Source: JAYZDF01 sp036337945
GTDB lineage: Bacteria > Myxococcota > Kuafuiibacteriia > Kuafuiibacteriales > Kuafuiibacteriaceae
Assembly: GCA_036337945.1 (NCBI GenBank)
Contig: JAYZDF010000147.1
Span: forward strand, 1 to 36,022
DNA length: 36,022 nt
Direction of reading: 5' to 3'
Shown here: in pieces, positions 15,866 to 25,153 of the stretch
How positions within the stretch are numbered: the first letter of the stretch is position 1
Layout of the letters: each line of letters begins with the position of its first letter
The notes under the pieces: generated by a model
What the model saw: the letters and a program-made list of their open reading frames with translations, nothing else
What the model was told of the DNA's origin: nothing
Database searches by the model: none
Position numbers and translations under genes: made by a program

Positions 15866-16954
15866 GTGATACGTATTCTTACGACGCTGATTTCCTTATC
15901 GCTAACGTTCTTTGGTTGTGGGGAGCCCGAACCGGCGAGTATTCGATTGGCCTGGACCTACGAGGGAGGGGCTCGAATTGCAGAGGCCATCGCAGGCCCT
16001 GAGGACCGAATCGTAGTCATGTTGAGCGAGCAGAGCCAAAATAGCTCGGGACAACTTGTCACCCTCGACGGGAACCTGGGCGATACGGTAGAGGGACCCT
16101 TCGACGTCCCTACCCTCACCGAACAAGCTCCTGTGTTCTTAGGAGCCAACATTTTTTCGGTAAGCAAAGTCGGAAAAATCGACAAATATAATCTTGCGGG
16201 TCAAGGCCTCGGCTCTTTTCCTATGACCCCTGTCGGCAACACAGGGCCAATAGGACTCGACGGCGACCGAGCCATACGAGTTTCAAGCTCCACCGGCATA
16301 CTCTACAGCTTCAACCCCGAAACCGGTGAGCAGCAATTCCAGGCTCAAGTCGATGAAGCCATCGACTCGCCGATGGCTATCAACAATGATGGAACTACGT
16401 TCCTCGCTTCTCCCCTAGGGAGGCTCGAAGCTATCGATAGAACTGGACAAAAAATTCTAACAGCGGCGACGACTGGCGCACTCGCGAGCGGCGTCACTTT
16501 GGCAAACGAAAGCATTGCAGTGGGTCACTCTAGTGGAGTCGACGTGTTTTCGCCAAACGGAACACTTCGATTCACACATCCGCGGTCTTCGGCCGTAATT
16601 GGTACAAAAGCGCTACCAAACGGACATATCGCCGCATGGGGCCAGGACGGTATCCTCGACGTTCTTGAAAGCAGTGGGAACCTTGTCACAAGGTTTCGAA
16701 CAGGACCTGATAATGAGCTAAATCCACCAACACTCTCCGTTTCACCAGCCGCTCTAGACAACGAGCACCTACTCCTCGTTGATGATCTTGGAAAAGTATC
16801 CCTTATCGACGCAGGTGGAAACACGCTTGCAAGCTACTCGCTCGACTCACCACCACGAGCAAAATCTCGAATTCATCAAAGTGAGAAAGGAACTATCGTA
16901 ATTTCGACCCCTTCTCGTGTCTATGGACTGAGGATCACTCTTCCAAGTAATTAG
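15866..16954 (+). CDS. Beta-propeller (PQQ-like repeat) lipoprotein
   Basis: A 362-residue exported protein. The signal sequence ends in a lipobox (FFGC, Cys18), so it is probably an outer- or inner-membrane lipoprotein. The mature part is built of repeated beta-blades with patterns such as GRLEAIDRTGQ, GILYSFNPETGE and GKVSLIDAGGN, the usual look of PQQ-like or BamB-type propellers. No PQQ-enzyme catalytic motifs are visible, so a scaffold or envelope-assembly role is more likely than a dehydrogenase. BamB-like function is possible but not shown. The start is GTG with no Shine-Dalgarno sequence. The TAG stop overlaps the TAA of the convergent TPR gene (TTAG at 16951-16954). Confidence 0.8.
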   Translation: MIRILTTLISLSLTFFGCGEPEPASIRLAWTYEGGARIAEAIAGPEDRIVVMLSEQSQNSSGQLVTLDGNLGDTVEGPFDVPTLTEQAPVFLGANIFSVSKVGKIDKYNLAGQGLGSFPMTPVGNTGPIGLDGDRAIRVSSSTGILYSFNPETGEQQFQAQVDEAIDSPMAINNDGTTFLASPLGRLEAIDRTGQKILTAATTGALASGVTLANESIAVGHSSGVDVFSPNGTLRFTHPRSSAVIGTKALPNGHIAAWGQDGILDVLESSGNLVTRFRTGPDNELNPPTLSVSPAALDNEHLLLVDDLGKVSLIDAGGNTLASYSLDSPPRAKSRIHQSEKGTIVISTPSRVYGLRITLPSN

Positions 16955-19900
16955 GTATCCGCATCAAGAATCGAAACACCTAGCATTTCCCGGCAGAGAA
17001 AATACTGATCGCTGATAAAGAACGCCATCATCTCAAGTGCCTGAGGACAGCTTGAAAGCGCCGTTTCCGCCGAGTCGGCGTCTGCAAATATCGCTTTTTT
17101 CCCATTCTCTTTCATTACAGTCTTAAGCATCGCTTGAGTGTCATTCGCTAGAACCATTGCCGCTCGATTTCGAGTATGTTCGAGAGCCGCAAAATACGCT
17201 GTAAGTTCCGAACTCCACTCCTCTTTGCGAGAACGTAAGTCAGCGACCTGCTTGATGACCGACTGAGGAAGTTTTTCGCCAAGTCTCTTTTTCCAGGCTT
17301 CTGCGACTTGCTGTTGCTCCTCTGGTACAGCAAACTCTGCTAGGAGGGCCAGGCCATAAACGAATGCTGCGCTCTCCTCCGGAGTAAGCTTAGCAAAGAT
17401 ATGATGGCCACCTTTAAGGCCTTGGACGTGACGAGCCAAAACAATACGTTTTTCAGTTTCTCGGGTACGCCGCTCAAATCCGGTTCCCACAATTAGGCTA
17501 AAGGGGTTGTCGCTTATGCCTACTACTGCCGACGCATGTTCCTTAGAGGACACGATATTTATGTTCTCACAACCGAAAACCTCCGTAGCTTCGTCGACGA
17601 TATCGCGGGTCACAGCACTCTGACGTTGTTTCACAGCGTCATCTGCCTGCAACCCTAATTGTTCTTTGTGCTCAGGAAACACATTTAGAAGATGCGGCGA
17701 TACTATCTCCATAAGCGTTCGAGTCATGTGCCGTTCGTCACCGTGCAATACAATCGCTGCTTGAGCCTCAGGGCTCAAGCTACCCATCGTTTGAGGAGCC
17801 ACGTTTTCTGAATATTCAGCATAGAATTGTTCTTCCTCAGGGAACTCTGCTTTTAAAAACAGTAACAACTCACAAACAACAAAAACCTTATCGCTTTCAC
17901 CCAACGCTTCGAAAAGCCTCTTCAGTTCATGATACGAAACAATTCGAAATGGATTGATTCGCAAAAGTCGCCGATGCGCTTCTACAGCGTCTCGGTAATG
18001 AGGTTGCGACTCCGACGCAATACGTGCGAAAAGTTCAAGGGCATCCAATTGGTACGGCTTTAGTGCTAGAACCTCCTTGAGTGCTTGCAGCGTACGCTCT
18101 TCGTCTTTGAGATGTTCTAAGTAAAACTGAGCCGTTTTCAAGCGCAGCGGTATGCTTTCTTCCTTCTGCTCATCGGGCAAGACTCGAAAGTAGGCTTCCG
18201 CAGTATCAAGGAAACCGTTCCAGTTCCCTTGCTTTTCGAGAACATCTAATAACTCTAAGCTGATTCGTAAGTTCGTTGGCGCGAGATTACGAGCCTCGAG
18301 CAAATGAATACGAGCGGATTCTAAGTCGTTCAATTCGCGATGATATAAAGTCGCCAGCTCTAAGAGACGACTCGCTTTTTGAGTTGTGTCTTGCTCACCT
18401 TGGTTCAGCAATTCCATCACGTGCACTGCTGACAGCCAGTCTTCGTGACTCAAATAAAGGTCTACAAGTCGATTCAAGCTCGCTTGATCTTTCGGGTCGT
18501 GCGTACATGCGTGTTGATACGCCTGCACTGCCGCAACTAGGTCTTGATCAATTTCCTCATAAATCATTCCCAAAGTTCGATAAGCAAAGGTCAAACTACC
18601 ACTTTCTTCACTTAGCTGGGTGATCTTCAAAAGTACCGACTTCGCCTCTGAAAAAGATTTATGTTTCAACAATACGGGAGCCAGCCGAGTTAGTGCGTCT
18701 AGATCCGATGAATTACGCTTCAGTATCTCTTGATAAATTTGTGCTGCCGTAGAAACATCTTCGAGCTTGTCACTGGCAAGCGTTGCAGCAGCGCGCAGAT
18801 ACTCAATTTGTTTTGATACTGCTTCAGCGCCCAGAGCTTGGTTTCGCCTGAGGGTGATAAGGCCGCTCCAGTCTTCTTCCTCAAAATATATTTCACCAAG
18901 CTTCTCTGAGGCAAAATGGTGTCCAGGAGAACGTTCAAGAATAAGGTTTAGTGTATCCTTCGCTTTGTCTTTATCCCCGAGCTTCTCGAGATAAACATGT
19001 GCCGCTTCCTCCAAAAGCTCAAGAGACCGTTCGACATTACCCGTCGCAGCGCCCTCTAATTTCAGGGCATGGAGCGATTGTTCGGCATTACCAAAATCTG
19101 CCCCTAATCTGCTAAACGCCTTCACACTAGGCAAGTGTGCTGGATCAGCTTCAACCGCACGCTGATAAAAATCATACGCAGTCTCAGGCTCATTTAGCCG
19201 AAACTCTGTCACGTTTCCGGCGCGGTATAGTAGAGAGCTCCGCCGTCGAGGGTCGGTAGAAGTCATAGCTTCTCGATGATAGATACCAGCCAAACTCGGC
19301 CAGTCACCTTGTCGCTTTGCAACCGCCTCTAACGCCCTGAGGGGTACGGGATGCGCCGGCGACCGCATGAGGGCCTTCTTCAAAGCCAACGTTGCTTTAG
19401 CCGGGTCATTCAGATGTCGGTCGTATACCTCACTTAGGTTGATTTGCTGCGCAGTATAGATTGGCCCATCTTCTTCAGACTCATAGAGCAACTCGCTAAG
19501 CTCAGCATATTCAGCCCATCTCTGAGTTTGGAGGTATGCCTTCTGCAGTTGGGTGGAGACAGAAAGTTCCTCTGGCCTGACCTTGCTTGCCGTCTCAAGT
19601 ACTTCGATCGCTGATTCAAAATCATTCAGTTTTTCAGAGAAGACCTCAGCCAAACGTAGGCTTATCGCGACCTTACTTGCATCATTGTCTGCATGATCCA
19701 AAGCGATTTCAAGTGCGACGGTTAACGCCGTCCAATCTTGCGACGCTGAAAAAACACGAATCAAACCCTCTATTGCGGTGTCAGAAGCGTAACCAAGCCG
19801 AAGGACCTGCTGCAAAATAGTGGCTGCTCTGTCAGAGCGACCAAGTTGAAACTCGCACAATTCAGCAATCGAAAGTAGAAGGAGCGCTTTACTTTGCGGC

Positions 19901-22125
19901 TCATCCGTTGTTTCTGCTTCTTTTGTCAGCACTCTTTCAAGAACAGTGTAATTTCCCAGTCTCGCCGACAGGAGTTGGAGAGCATTCAAGGCCGCGATTG
20001 AGTTTCCATTCTTCGCAAGCGCCTTCTCGAAGACTTCAAGCGCCCTTTCCTCGTCCCCGAGGCGGCTCGCGAGTAACTCTCCCAACCTTAGCAACAAGGT
20101 ACACTGATAATCCTGTGATGAGGTGCCGTCAATCTCGCGAAGATACATAGCAACAACGCTTTCGAGACGGTTTTGACGAAGATATAAATCACCTAGCGTT
20201 GACAAAGACAAAATATCGCTTGGGTTTGATTTCAAAATCTCTTCGTGCGCAGCGATCACTTCGTCATCTCTCCCAGGAATGTGAGACAGTGACCTAGCTT
20301 GCAAATGCTTGAGCTTATACCATTCAGGACCCGACGTAACTATCGATAGTTTTTTGTCTAGAACGGGTAAAAGCTGTTCATACTCGTGCAAATGACTCGC
20401 GGTACGAATAACACCGTCTAGTGCGCGGTCATGTTCAGAATTGAACACGAGAATCTCTTGGTATGTCTCAAGCGCTAGAGAGTACGCAGAAAGTTTCATT
20501 TCGCAAAGTTCGGCGACCTGCAGAAGCTTGGCGATCTTAAGATTTGCATCTGAAATGTGGCGAGCATCTAATCTGTATAATTCAATGAGATCAGCAACTC
20601 GGTCATTACGAACATATAATTCTTCAAGAAGCAGTATCGCAGATTGATGTTTGGGATTCGTTGCGAGCAATTCAAGGAGGCGCTCTATAGCTTCGGATGG
20701 GTTATCCAACTTGGTTGAGTAAAGTTGTGCAGACTTGAATAGCAAGACAACCTTCGAGTCGTTGTCTACGCAATGGGTTAGCTCAAATTGATACAACTGC
20801 GATAGTGCTTCCCAATCTTCTCGCTGATGATAGATACGTCCAAGCGCCTGACTGGCAGCTTCGTATCGAGGCGATCTTTGAAGAACCTGCCGATAGAGTT
20901 CGACCGCCGCTTCAATATTTTGAAGTTTTTCTTCGAGCAAAACCGCACGACGAAACATAACAAGGGTGCCCTCAGGGGAGTCATTCAGTACTTCGGATTG
21001 GCGCTCTAACACGCGGACAGTATCATCGAAGGCACCTATCTCTTCGTACAACCATTCAATTTCGCGAAGCAGAACTATGTCATCGGGTGCATGCTGCAGA
21101 GCGGTAAGCATGACCGCTATGGCCTTCTCCTTTTCGCCGAGTTTGTCCGCAAGGATCCGTGCGGCGCTCACTAGGAAGGTTTCGGTTTGTCCGGACGAGC
21201 TGGCTGCGGAAGCAGATTGCGTGAGCACATCTACGAGGTCCGACCAACGTTTCAGCGGCCCGTACAAACGCCTCAGCGCGGCCTGCCCAATTTCATTCCC
21301 TGGTTCGGCGGCGAGCAATGCCTCATAATGAACAACGGCATTTTCTGGTTGGTTTAGATGCAGTTCGGCAAGTTGAGCTGCCGCTAAATGCAATGAAATT
21401 ATCCTGTCTTTTGATTGAGCGACAGCTAAGGAACGAGTGTAAAGAGAGTACAATTCGCTGTATTCATCATTACGAAGATGAAGCTGCTCAAGATATTGAC
21501 CAGCGAGAGGCTCAGAAGCCCAAACTTCTAGCGCATTTTGAAATTCAGCTTTGGCTTCACTTTTTTGGTTGAGTTCGTTATCGAGCAAGGCTCCTTTCTC
21601 TGACAACAGGATTGCTCTTTTCGCGGGGTGACTCGCCGTCTCAATTTCTGCCTGAAGAAGCTTTGTGACTAACTCGAATTTTTTCCCTTCTGAAAACAGG
21701 CTCCTCGCTGCCTGAATCACAGATCCGTTTGACCTGTCCAGAGCGAAAGCCTTTTGATAATAGGAAGCCGCCGCTTTGCGTTGGCCGATGTGCTCTTCGA
21801 ATATCCGTCCGATTTCTAAACAAATCGTTGCTTTCGCTTCGTTACCTTTAACAGTCTCAAGCTCGCGTTGGTATTGCGCGATTTGAGTGTTCCAGAATTC
21901 TGTTGTACCCGGATTGGCCTCGCAAGTGGCAGAAGATGATGAATTACTCTCCGGGTTCAGCGATTCATCAAAATCAGGCATAGGAGGAAGGTTCTCCCAG
22001 TCCACTCGAAGTTCTCTTTCACTGCCTTCGGACGGAGTCGTCGATTCACCAAGGTCTGACAACTGGTTTTCACCCGGGTCCTCAGGCGTGGTTAACGAAG
22101 CTGGTGTAAGGTCTGTGTCCGACAT
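16951..22125 (-). CDS. Giant tetratricopeptide-repeat protein
   Basis: About 1,724 residues of tandem TPR-type helical pairs. Examples are AASYYQKAFALD, AVELYRQVLQRSP and AIEVLETASKVRPEE, each preceded by paired helices of about 34 residues. TPR arrays are protein-protein interaction scaffolds. The first ~60 residues are acidic and Ser/Thr/Pro-rich and carry no signal peptide, so a cytoplasmic location is likely. The last ~300 residues leave the TPR pattern and form a separate globular region (around AIVLHGDERHMTRTL and RIVLARHVQGLKGG). The frame extends to a GTG at 22170. I prefer the ATG at 22125 because the extra 15 residues (basic, Cys-containing) look unlike the acidic start, but neither start has a good ribosome site. 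The specific function is unknown. Confidence 0.85.
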   Translation of the reverse strand: MSDTDLTPASLTTPEDPGENQLSDLGESTTPSEGSERELRVDWENLPPMPDFDESLNPESNSSSSATCEANPGTTEFWNTQIAQYQRELETVKGNEAKATICLEIGRIFEEHIGQRKAAASYYQKAFALDRSNGSVIQAARSLFSEGKKFELVTKLLQAEIETASHPAKRAILLSEKGALLDNELNQKSEAKAEFQNALEVWASEPLAGQYLEQLHLRNDEYSELYSLYTRSLAVAQSKDRIISLHLAAAQLAELHLNQPENAVVHYEALLAAEPGNEIGQAALRRLYGPLKRWSDLVDVLTQSASAASSSGQTETFLVSAARILADKLGEKEKAIAVMLTALQHAPDDIVLLREIEWLYEEIGAFDDTVRVLERQSEVLNDSPEGTLVMFRRAVLLEEKLQNIEAAVELYRQVLQRSPRYEAASQALGRIYHQREDWEALSQLYQFELTHCVDNDSKVVLLFKSAQLYSTKLDNPSEAIERLLELLATNPKHQSAILLLEELYVRNDRVADLIELYRLDARHISDANLKIAKLLQVAELCEMKLSAYSLALETYQEILVFNSEHDRALDGVIRTASHLHEYEQLLPVLDKKLSIVTSGPEWYKLKHLQARSLSHIPGRDDEVIAAHEEILKSNPSDILSLSTLGDLYLRQNRLESVVAMYLREIDGTSSQDYQCTLLLRLGELLASRLGDEERALEVFEKALAKNGNSIAALNALQLLSARLGNYTVLERVLTKEAETTDEPQSKALLLLSIAELCEFQLGRSDRAATILQQVLRLGYASDTAIEGLIRVFSASQDWTALTVALEIALDHADNDASKVAISLRLAEVFSEKLNDFESAIEVLETASKVRPEELSVSTQLQKAYLQTQRWAEYAELSELLYESEEDGPIYTAQQINLSEVYDRHLNDPAKATLALKKALMRSPAHPVPLRALEAVAKRQGDWPSLAGIYHREAMTSTDPRRRSSLLYRAGNVTEFRLNEPETAYDFYQRAVEADPAHLPSVKAFSRLGADFGNAEQSLHALKLEGAATGNVERSLELLEEAAHVYLEKLGDKDKAKDTLNLILERSPGHHFASEKLGEIYFEEEDWSGLITLRRNQALGAEAVSKQIEYLRAAATLASDKLEDVSTAAQIYQEILKRNSSDLDALTRLAPVLLKHKSFSEAKSVLLKITQLSEESGSLTFAYRTLGMIYEEIDQDLVAAVQAYQHACTHDPKDQASLNRLVDLYLSHEDWLSAVHVMELLNQGEQDTTQKASRLLELATLYHRELNDLESARIHLLEARNLAPTNLRISLELLDVLEKQGNWNGFLDTAEAYFRVLPDEQKEESIPLRLKTAQFYLEHLKDEERTLQALKEVLALKPYQLDALELFARIASESQPHYRDAVEAHRRLLRINPFRIVSYHELKRLFEALGESDKVFVVCELLLFLKAEFPEEEQFYAEYSENVAPQTMGSLSPEAQAAIVLHGDERHMTRTLMEIVSPHLLNVFPEHKEQLGLQADDAVKQRQSAVTRDIVDEATEVFGCENINIVSSKEHASAVVGISDNPFSLIVGTGFERRTRETEKRIVLARHVQGLKGGHHIFAKLTPEESAAFVYGLALLAEFAVPEEQQQVAEAWKKRLGEKLPQSVIKQVADLRSRKEEWSSELTAYFAALEHTRNRAAMVLANDTQAMLKTVMKENGKKAIFADADSAETALSSCPQALEMMAFFISDQYFLCREMLGVSILDADT

Positions 22126-22281
22126 CGTTTGGCAAAACTTAGCACGACGAAAGTACAGGGTCGAGGCCACTTAGCCTCATTGATAAGACAGATTAATCGT
22201 ACGAATGCTCCTGAGAGCCAAACACATACCAGGCCTCTACCCGTAATGGCGCTTATCTAACTCCGAGAACCGTTTCGGAGT

Positions 22282-24186
22282 TCAACGGGGGACAACAACT
22301 GGTCTCGCGACACGATATTTCTGTTCGACTTCGGCCATGAGTTCAAACAAAGCATCTTCGAAACGAGGTCCTGTTCCGTCAAGGCCTCGATGATTCGAGT
22401 TAAAGTTGCCGTCTTGACACTCACCTCTGCGACATCTCGAGTCAGGGAAGACAAGAATAAACTTCGCCCAGTCGCTTTGGAATCGCCTCTGACGCTCTTC
22501 ATTCGTCGAGCCGGCCATATATCCAAAAAAGAGAATACCTGACGCAAGGAGGTGGTCGGATTCCTGTCCTTGACCATGCAAAAAGTAAACGACTGGGTAC
22601 CGTTTATCTTTATTCTCTTCAGCAAAATACCCGGGCGGAAAGACGATTCCGTAAGGCCGCTCCTCATCCACAGCTTTTGAGTAATAAGTCTTCGGTTTGA
22701 TCAATTGGTTGACCTCTCCTACTTCATCCACCTGCTGAACATCCCGCTCATAAAATCGAGACTGTACAAATGATAAGGCGGTGAGAAATCGATTAATCAC
22801 TTGGTCTGCGGGGCCGACGTGATTCCCGTCTCCACGATTGATATCTCGTTCGGAAGCAGAAGGGTCGCCATATCTAACGTACGCGTGGCGACCAATTGAT
22901 TCCTCCGAATAATCTACTCCAATAAAATAAAACGGCTGGTCATCTTTCATCAGGGAACGAAAGCTAGTGTAATCGCGGGCGATTTCTCCTGAGGTACGAT
23001 TTTCTAATGCACCCCAAAGCCAATTCGTACCACCTGCACTGTGTAAAAAGTCACGAATACCGGCATCGGCCCAAATATGAAGACGATCGAGATGTCCCTG
23101 CGGTATTTCTTCGATCAGGGTTCGAGGATTCTGCGCATAATAGTTGAGGATATTCGGGCTGTAGTCGAACTTGCCGTTTCCTTCACCATAATCACCTGTG
23201 CCTGGCACACCGTCCAGTCCATAGTCCTCGTAAGGTTCACCTTCATCGTAGCGCCAGTTACCGGCTTTTCCAGCAGGATTTGTATCCCAGTCATATTTGT
23301 CGTTTGGACTATTTCCGACATCATCGTAGGGCTCGTGAGCCATAACAATTACGGGTTCGGCGAAGTCCCGTTGGCCATTTCCATTGTAATCCACCGCCAA
23401 AAGCATTTCGAAGCTAAACTCGTTCGCTTTATCTGGATTGAAGTTTCCTTCTTGCCCAGACCACTTCCTGGAATCACAGACCGGAATGACGTCGTACTCG
23501 CCATCAGGGTTATAGAATTTTTCTTTCAAGCCTTTGATCACCACGGGGTTCTCACAGCGCTCTGGATCGTCTTTTTCTCGATAATCAGTAGGTACTCCAG
23601 GCGGGAAATAAGGCGACTCAGGGTTGTAATACAAGCCGTTCCCGTAGGCTAAGGATATATCTTGGAAGGCCTTTCGAAGCTTATCGCGACCGAAAGAGCC
23701 TCCTCGTCCTTCGTCCACCCCTCGAAACCAGTGATTATGGTCCTGAGGCGCTTCGAGAATCTCGCCCGTCGGTACGATTTTGACTTCACCGGCAACGGGA
23801 CCGCAAAACGCCTCACCGTCAGGGTTATTGAGATCATTGATGTTGGCCAAAATCGTCTCACGGTCACAGAATCCACCCAGATAGTACTTTTTGAACATCC
23901 TCATCATGTAGACCCAATCAACCATTGGGACACCAAGCATACCTATCGAATCAAATAGTTCAGGACGCGCCAGCCCCAGTTGGCCTGCTCCACTAGAGCC
24001 CATAGAGACACCAACGAGCGAACGGTGCGTGTAACAGGTTTCGTTTTCCGTCTGCTCGGAGCATGTGATCAACCCAAACTCGTCTGTTTCCACTCTTTCG
24101 ACCGGACCTGATGACAAGGTTTCATTTGTTGCGTCAGTGCAGGCCAAGACAAGGGCTGCGAGAACGACTAAGCTGCGGTAGTGCAT
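22282..24186 (-). CDS. Alpha/beta-hydrolase lipoprotein with permuted catalytic order
   Basis: A 634-residue exported protein with a signal peptide and lipobox VLAC (Cys16). The nucleophile elbow GVSMGSSGAGQLG, with Ser61, sits near the N-terminus and continues ARPELFDSIGMLG as in esterase D/feruloyl-esterase enzymes. A large Asp/Gly/Asn-rich insert follows, with Ca-binding-like loops (DYNGNGQRDF near 266-275 and a second acidic loop near 313-341). Candidate acid and base residues are Asp379 (IWADAGIRDF) and His456 (DGNHVGPADQ). Only then, at 511-628, come the strands that normally precede the nucleophile: YGIVFPPGY, YPVVYFLHGQGQ (oxyanion region), FILVFPDSR and the helix before KYRV, where the protein ends. 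The substrate is unknown. A consensus -35 lies just upstream and no ribosome site is present. Confidence 0.78.
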   Translation of the reverse strand: MHYRSLVVLAALVLACTDATNETLSSGPVERVETDEFGLITCSEQTENETCYTHRSLVGVSMGSSGAGQLGLARPELFDSIGMLGVPMVDWVYMMRMFKKYYLGGFCDRETILANINDLNNPDGEAFCGPVAGEVKIVPTGEILEAPQDHNHWFRGVDEGRGGSFGRDKLRKAFQDISLAYGNGLYYNPESPYFPPGVPTDYREKDDPERCENPVVIKGLKEKFYNPDGEYDVIPVCDSRKWSGQEGNFNPDKANEFSFEMLLAVDYNGNGQRDFAEPVIVMAHEPYDDVGNSPNDKYDWDTNPAGKAGNWRYDEGEPYEDYGLDGVPGTGDYGEGNGKFDYSPNILNYYAQNPRTLIEEIPQGHLDRLHIWADAGIRDFLHSAGGTNWLWGALENRTSGEIARDYTSFRSLMKDDQPFYFIGVDYSEESIGRHAYVRYGDPSASERDINRGDGNHVGPADQVINRFLTALSFVQSRFYERDVQQVDEVGEVNQLIKPKTYYSKAVDEERPYGIVFPPGYFAEENKDKRYPVVYFLHGQGQESDHLLASGILFFGYMAGSTNEERQRRFQSDWAKFILVFPDSRCRRGECQDGNFNSNHRGLDGTGPRFEDALFELMAEVEQKYRVARPVVVPR

Positions 24187-24195
24187 CGCTTTGTG

Positions 24196-24224
24196 TTTTC
24201 ATTCGGCACCCATACAGATGTCAA
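24196..24224 (-). promoter_or_regulatory. Candidate promoter of the hydrolase gene, leaderless geometry
   Basis: A consensus -35 TTGACA (24219-24224, minus strand), a 17-nt spacer and TGAAAA (24196-24201) end 9 nt before the ATG at 24186. The 20 nt before the ATG contain no purine-rich ribosome site. The expected start point leaves a leader of only a few nucleotides. Confidence 0.5.
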
Positions 24225-24268
24225 GCACCCCAAGATGAGGATTGCGCGAACCACCGGAATTTGCTGGG

Positions 24269-24475
24269 CTAATCTTGCGACGGGATGGAAGTGGCTCGGT
24301 AGTAAATGATGATCGTCAGACAATGAAACTCATTGTCGCTCGACTGGCGCACGTCTCGATCCACGATCTCAACATCAGGATGATTATTCATCCATTTCGT
24401 AATGACTTCCCCTAACTCTTCTCGCTCTCTTGCTTTGGTTGCCGAAAAAACCTTAACACCCGTGAACTTTTGCAT
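24269..24475 (-). CDS. Small Cse60-like protein
   Basis: A 68-residue cytoplasmic protein. The plan is a strand (TGVKVFSAT), a helix (EREELGEVITKWMNNH), a strand (VEIVDRDVRQSS) and a strand (FHCLTIIIYYR). This order and the 'VKVF...LE..i..W' pattern resemble the Bacillus sporulation protein Cse60 (DUF2758) family. The resemblance is by eye only. A GGGGAGA ribosome site precedes the ATG with ideal spacing, which makes this a real small gene despite its size. It is a single small gene between the hydrolase and the membrane-anchored unknown, all on the same strand. The biochemical role is unknown. Confidence 0.7.
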   Translation of the reverse strand: MQKFTGVKVFSATKAREREELGEVITKWMNNHPDVEIVDRDVRQSSDNEFHCLTIIIYYRATSIPSQD

Positions 24476-24532
24476 CTTGTTTCTCCCCAGTTCTATCTCA
24501 GAGGTCGCGATAAACGCGTCATCCCACTGAAT

Positions 24533-25099
24533 CTAAATCGTTTTCCGAAATTCGTCCTGTTTTTTTGGTTTAGGCTTCGCGACGACTTCTTCCGTTTCGA
24601 TCGGTTGACGGGAAACCAGCTTGTATCGCCGAAATGACGGCGACAGGAATTTCCTCGCGGTGATCTCGGGAGGATTATGATTGAACTCAATCTTTTGCGG
24701 ACTAAATGTTCCGTGAATGACCGAACCATCCGCGGAAAGGGTCAGGCGCAATGCCGCCGTGACGGACCCATCAATCTCTTCGGCAATCTTCGGCGGGAAA
24801 CCCTGAGAAATTATCATCTTTTGCCCATGGTCGCGGCGAGTCAGCGCAATGCTTCGACCCCGGAGCATACCGTTGAACTCTTGAAAACCACCTTTCATGG
24901 CCCTCCGGCCACGAACAAATGGCCCAAACTGAACCAGAGTAATTCGCTCGATAACGCCTTTTCGGGCGTCTTCATCGACTCTCTCCCAGGTACCTGTCAC
25001 TCGAACAAAAAAACTCGCGACAAACCAGCCAAGCACGACTAACCCCACCAAAATGAGGCCGATGTGCCACCACTGCAACATGAACGGTCCAATATACAT
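24533..25099 (-). CDS. Membrane-anchored protein of unknown function
   Basis: A 188-residue protein with one N-terminal transmembrane segment (about 12-32, WWHIGLILVGLVVLGWFVA). It is followed by a mostly beta-rich soluble domain (TGTWERVDED, then FGPFVRGRRAMKGGFQEFNG) and a Lys/Pro/Glu-rich tail (EEVVAKPKPKKQDE). I do not recognise the family. AGGA precedes the ATG at normal spacing. It is divergent from fusA, with 54 nt between the two start codons, so they share a promoter region. Confidence 0.72.
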   Translation of the reverse strand: MYIGPFMLQWWHIGLILVGLVVLGWFVASFFVRVTGTWERVDEDARKGVIERITLVQFGPFVRGRRAMKGGFQEFNGMLRGRSIALTRRDHGQKMIISQGFPPKIAEEIDGSVTAALRLTLSADGSVIHGTFSPQKIEFNHNPPEITARKFLSPSFRRYKLVSRQPIETEEVVAKPKPKKQDEFRKTI

Positions 25100-25133
25100 T
25101 ACAAATATTCCTAAGGCGTTTCGCCTGCCGTGC

Positions 25134-25142
25134 TGGTATAGA
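25134..25142 (+). promoter_or_regulatory. Extended -10 element before fusA
   Basis: TGGTATAGA (TG at 25134-25135, hexamer 25137-25142) lies 11 nt before the ATG at 25154. No recognisable -35 is present, as extended -10 promoters allow, and no Shine-Dalgarno sequence follows. The predicted leader is very short. Confidence 0.35.
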
Positions 25143-25153
25143 CTCCCAAACCA

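Noticed and set aside
15866..16954. PQQ-dependent dehydrogenase identity for the propeller lipoprotein
   Set aside because: Far too short for the family, without catalytic Asp/Glu calcium-site strings or a haem domain; only the blade repeats are shared.
22259..22282. 8-bp hairpin AACTCCGA/TCGGAGTT at the end of the hydrolase gene
   Set aside because: Touches the stop codon and has no T tract on the minus strand; not counted as a terminator.
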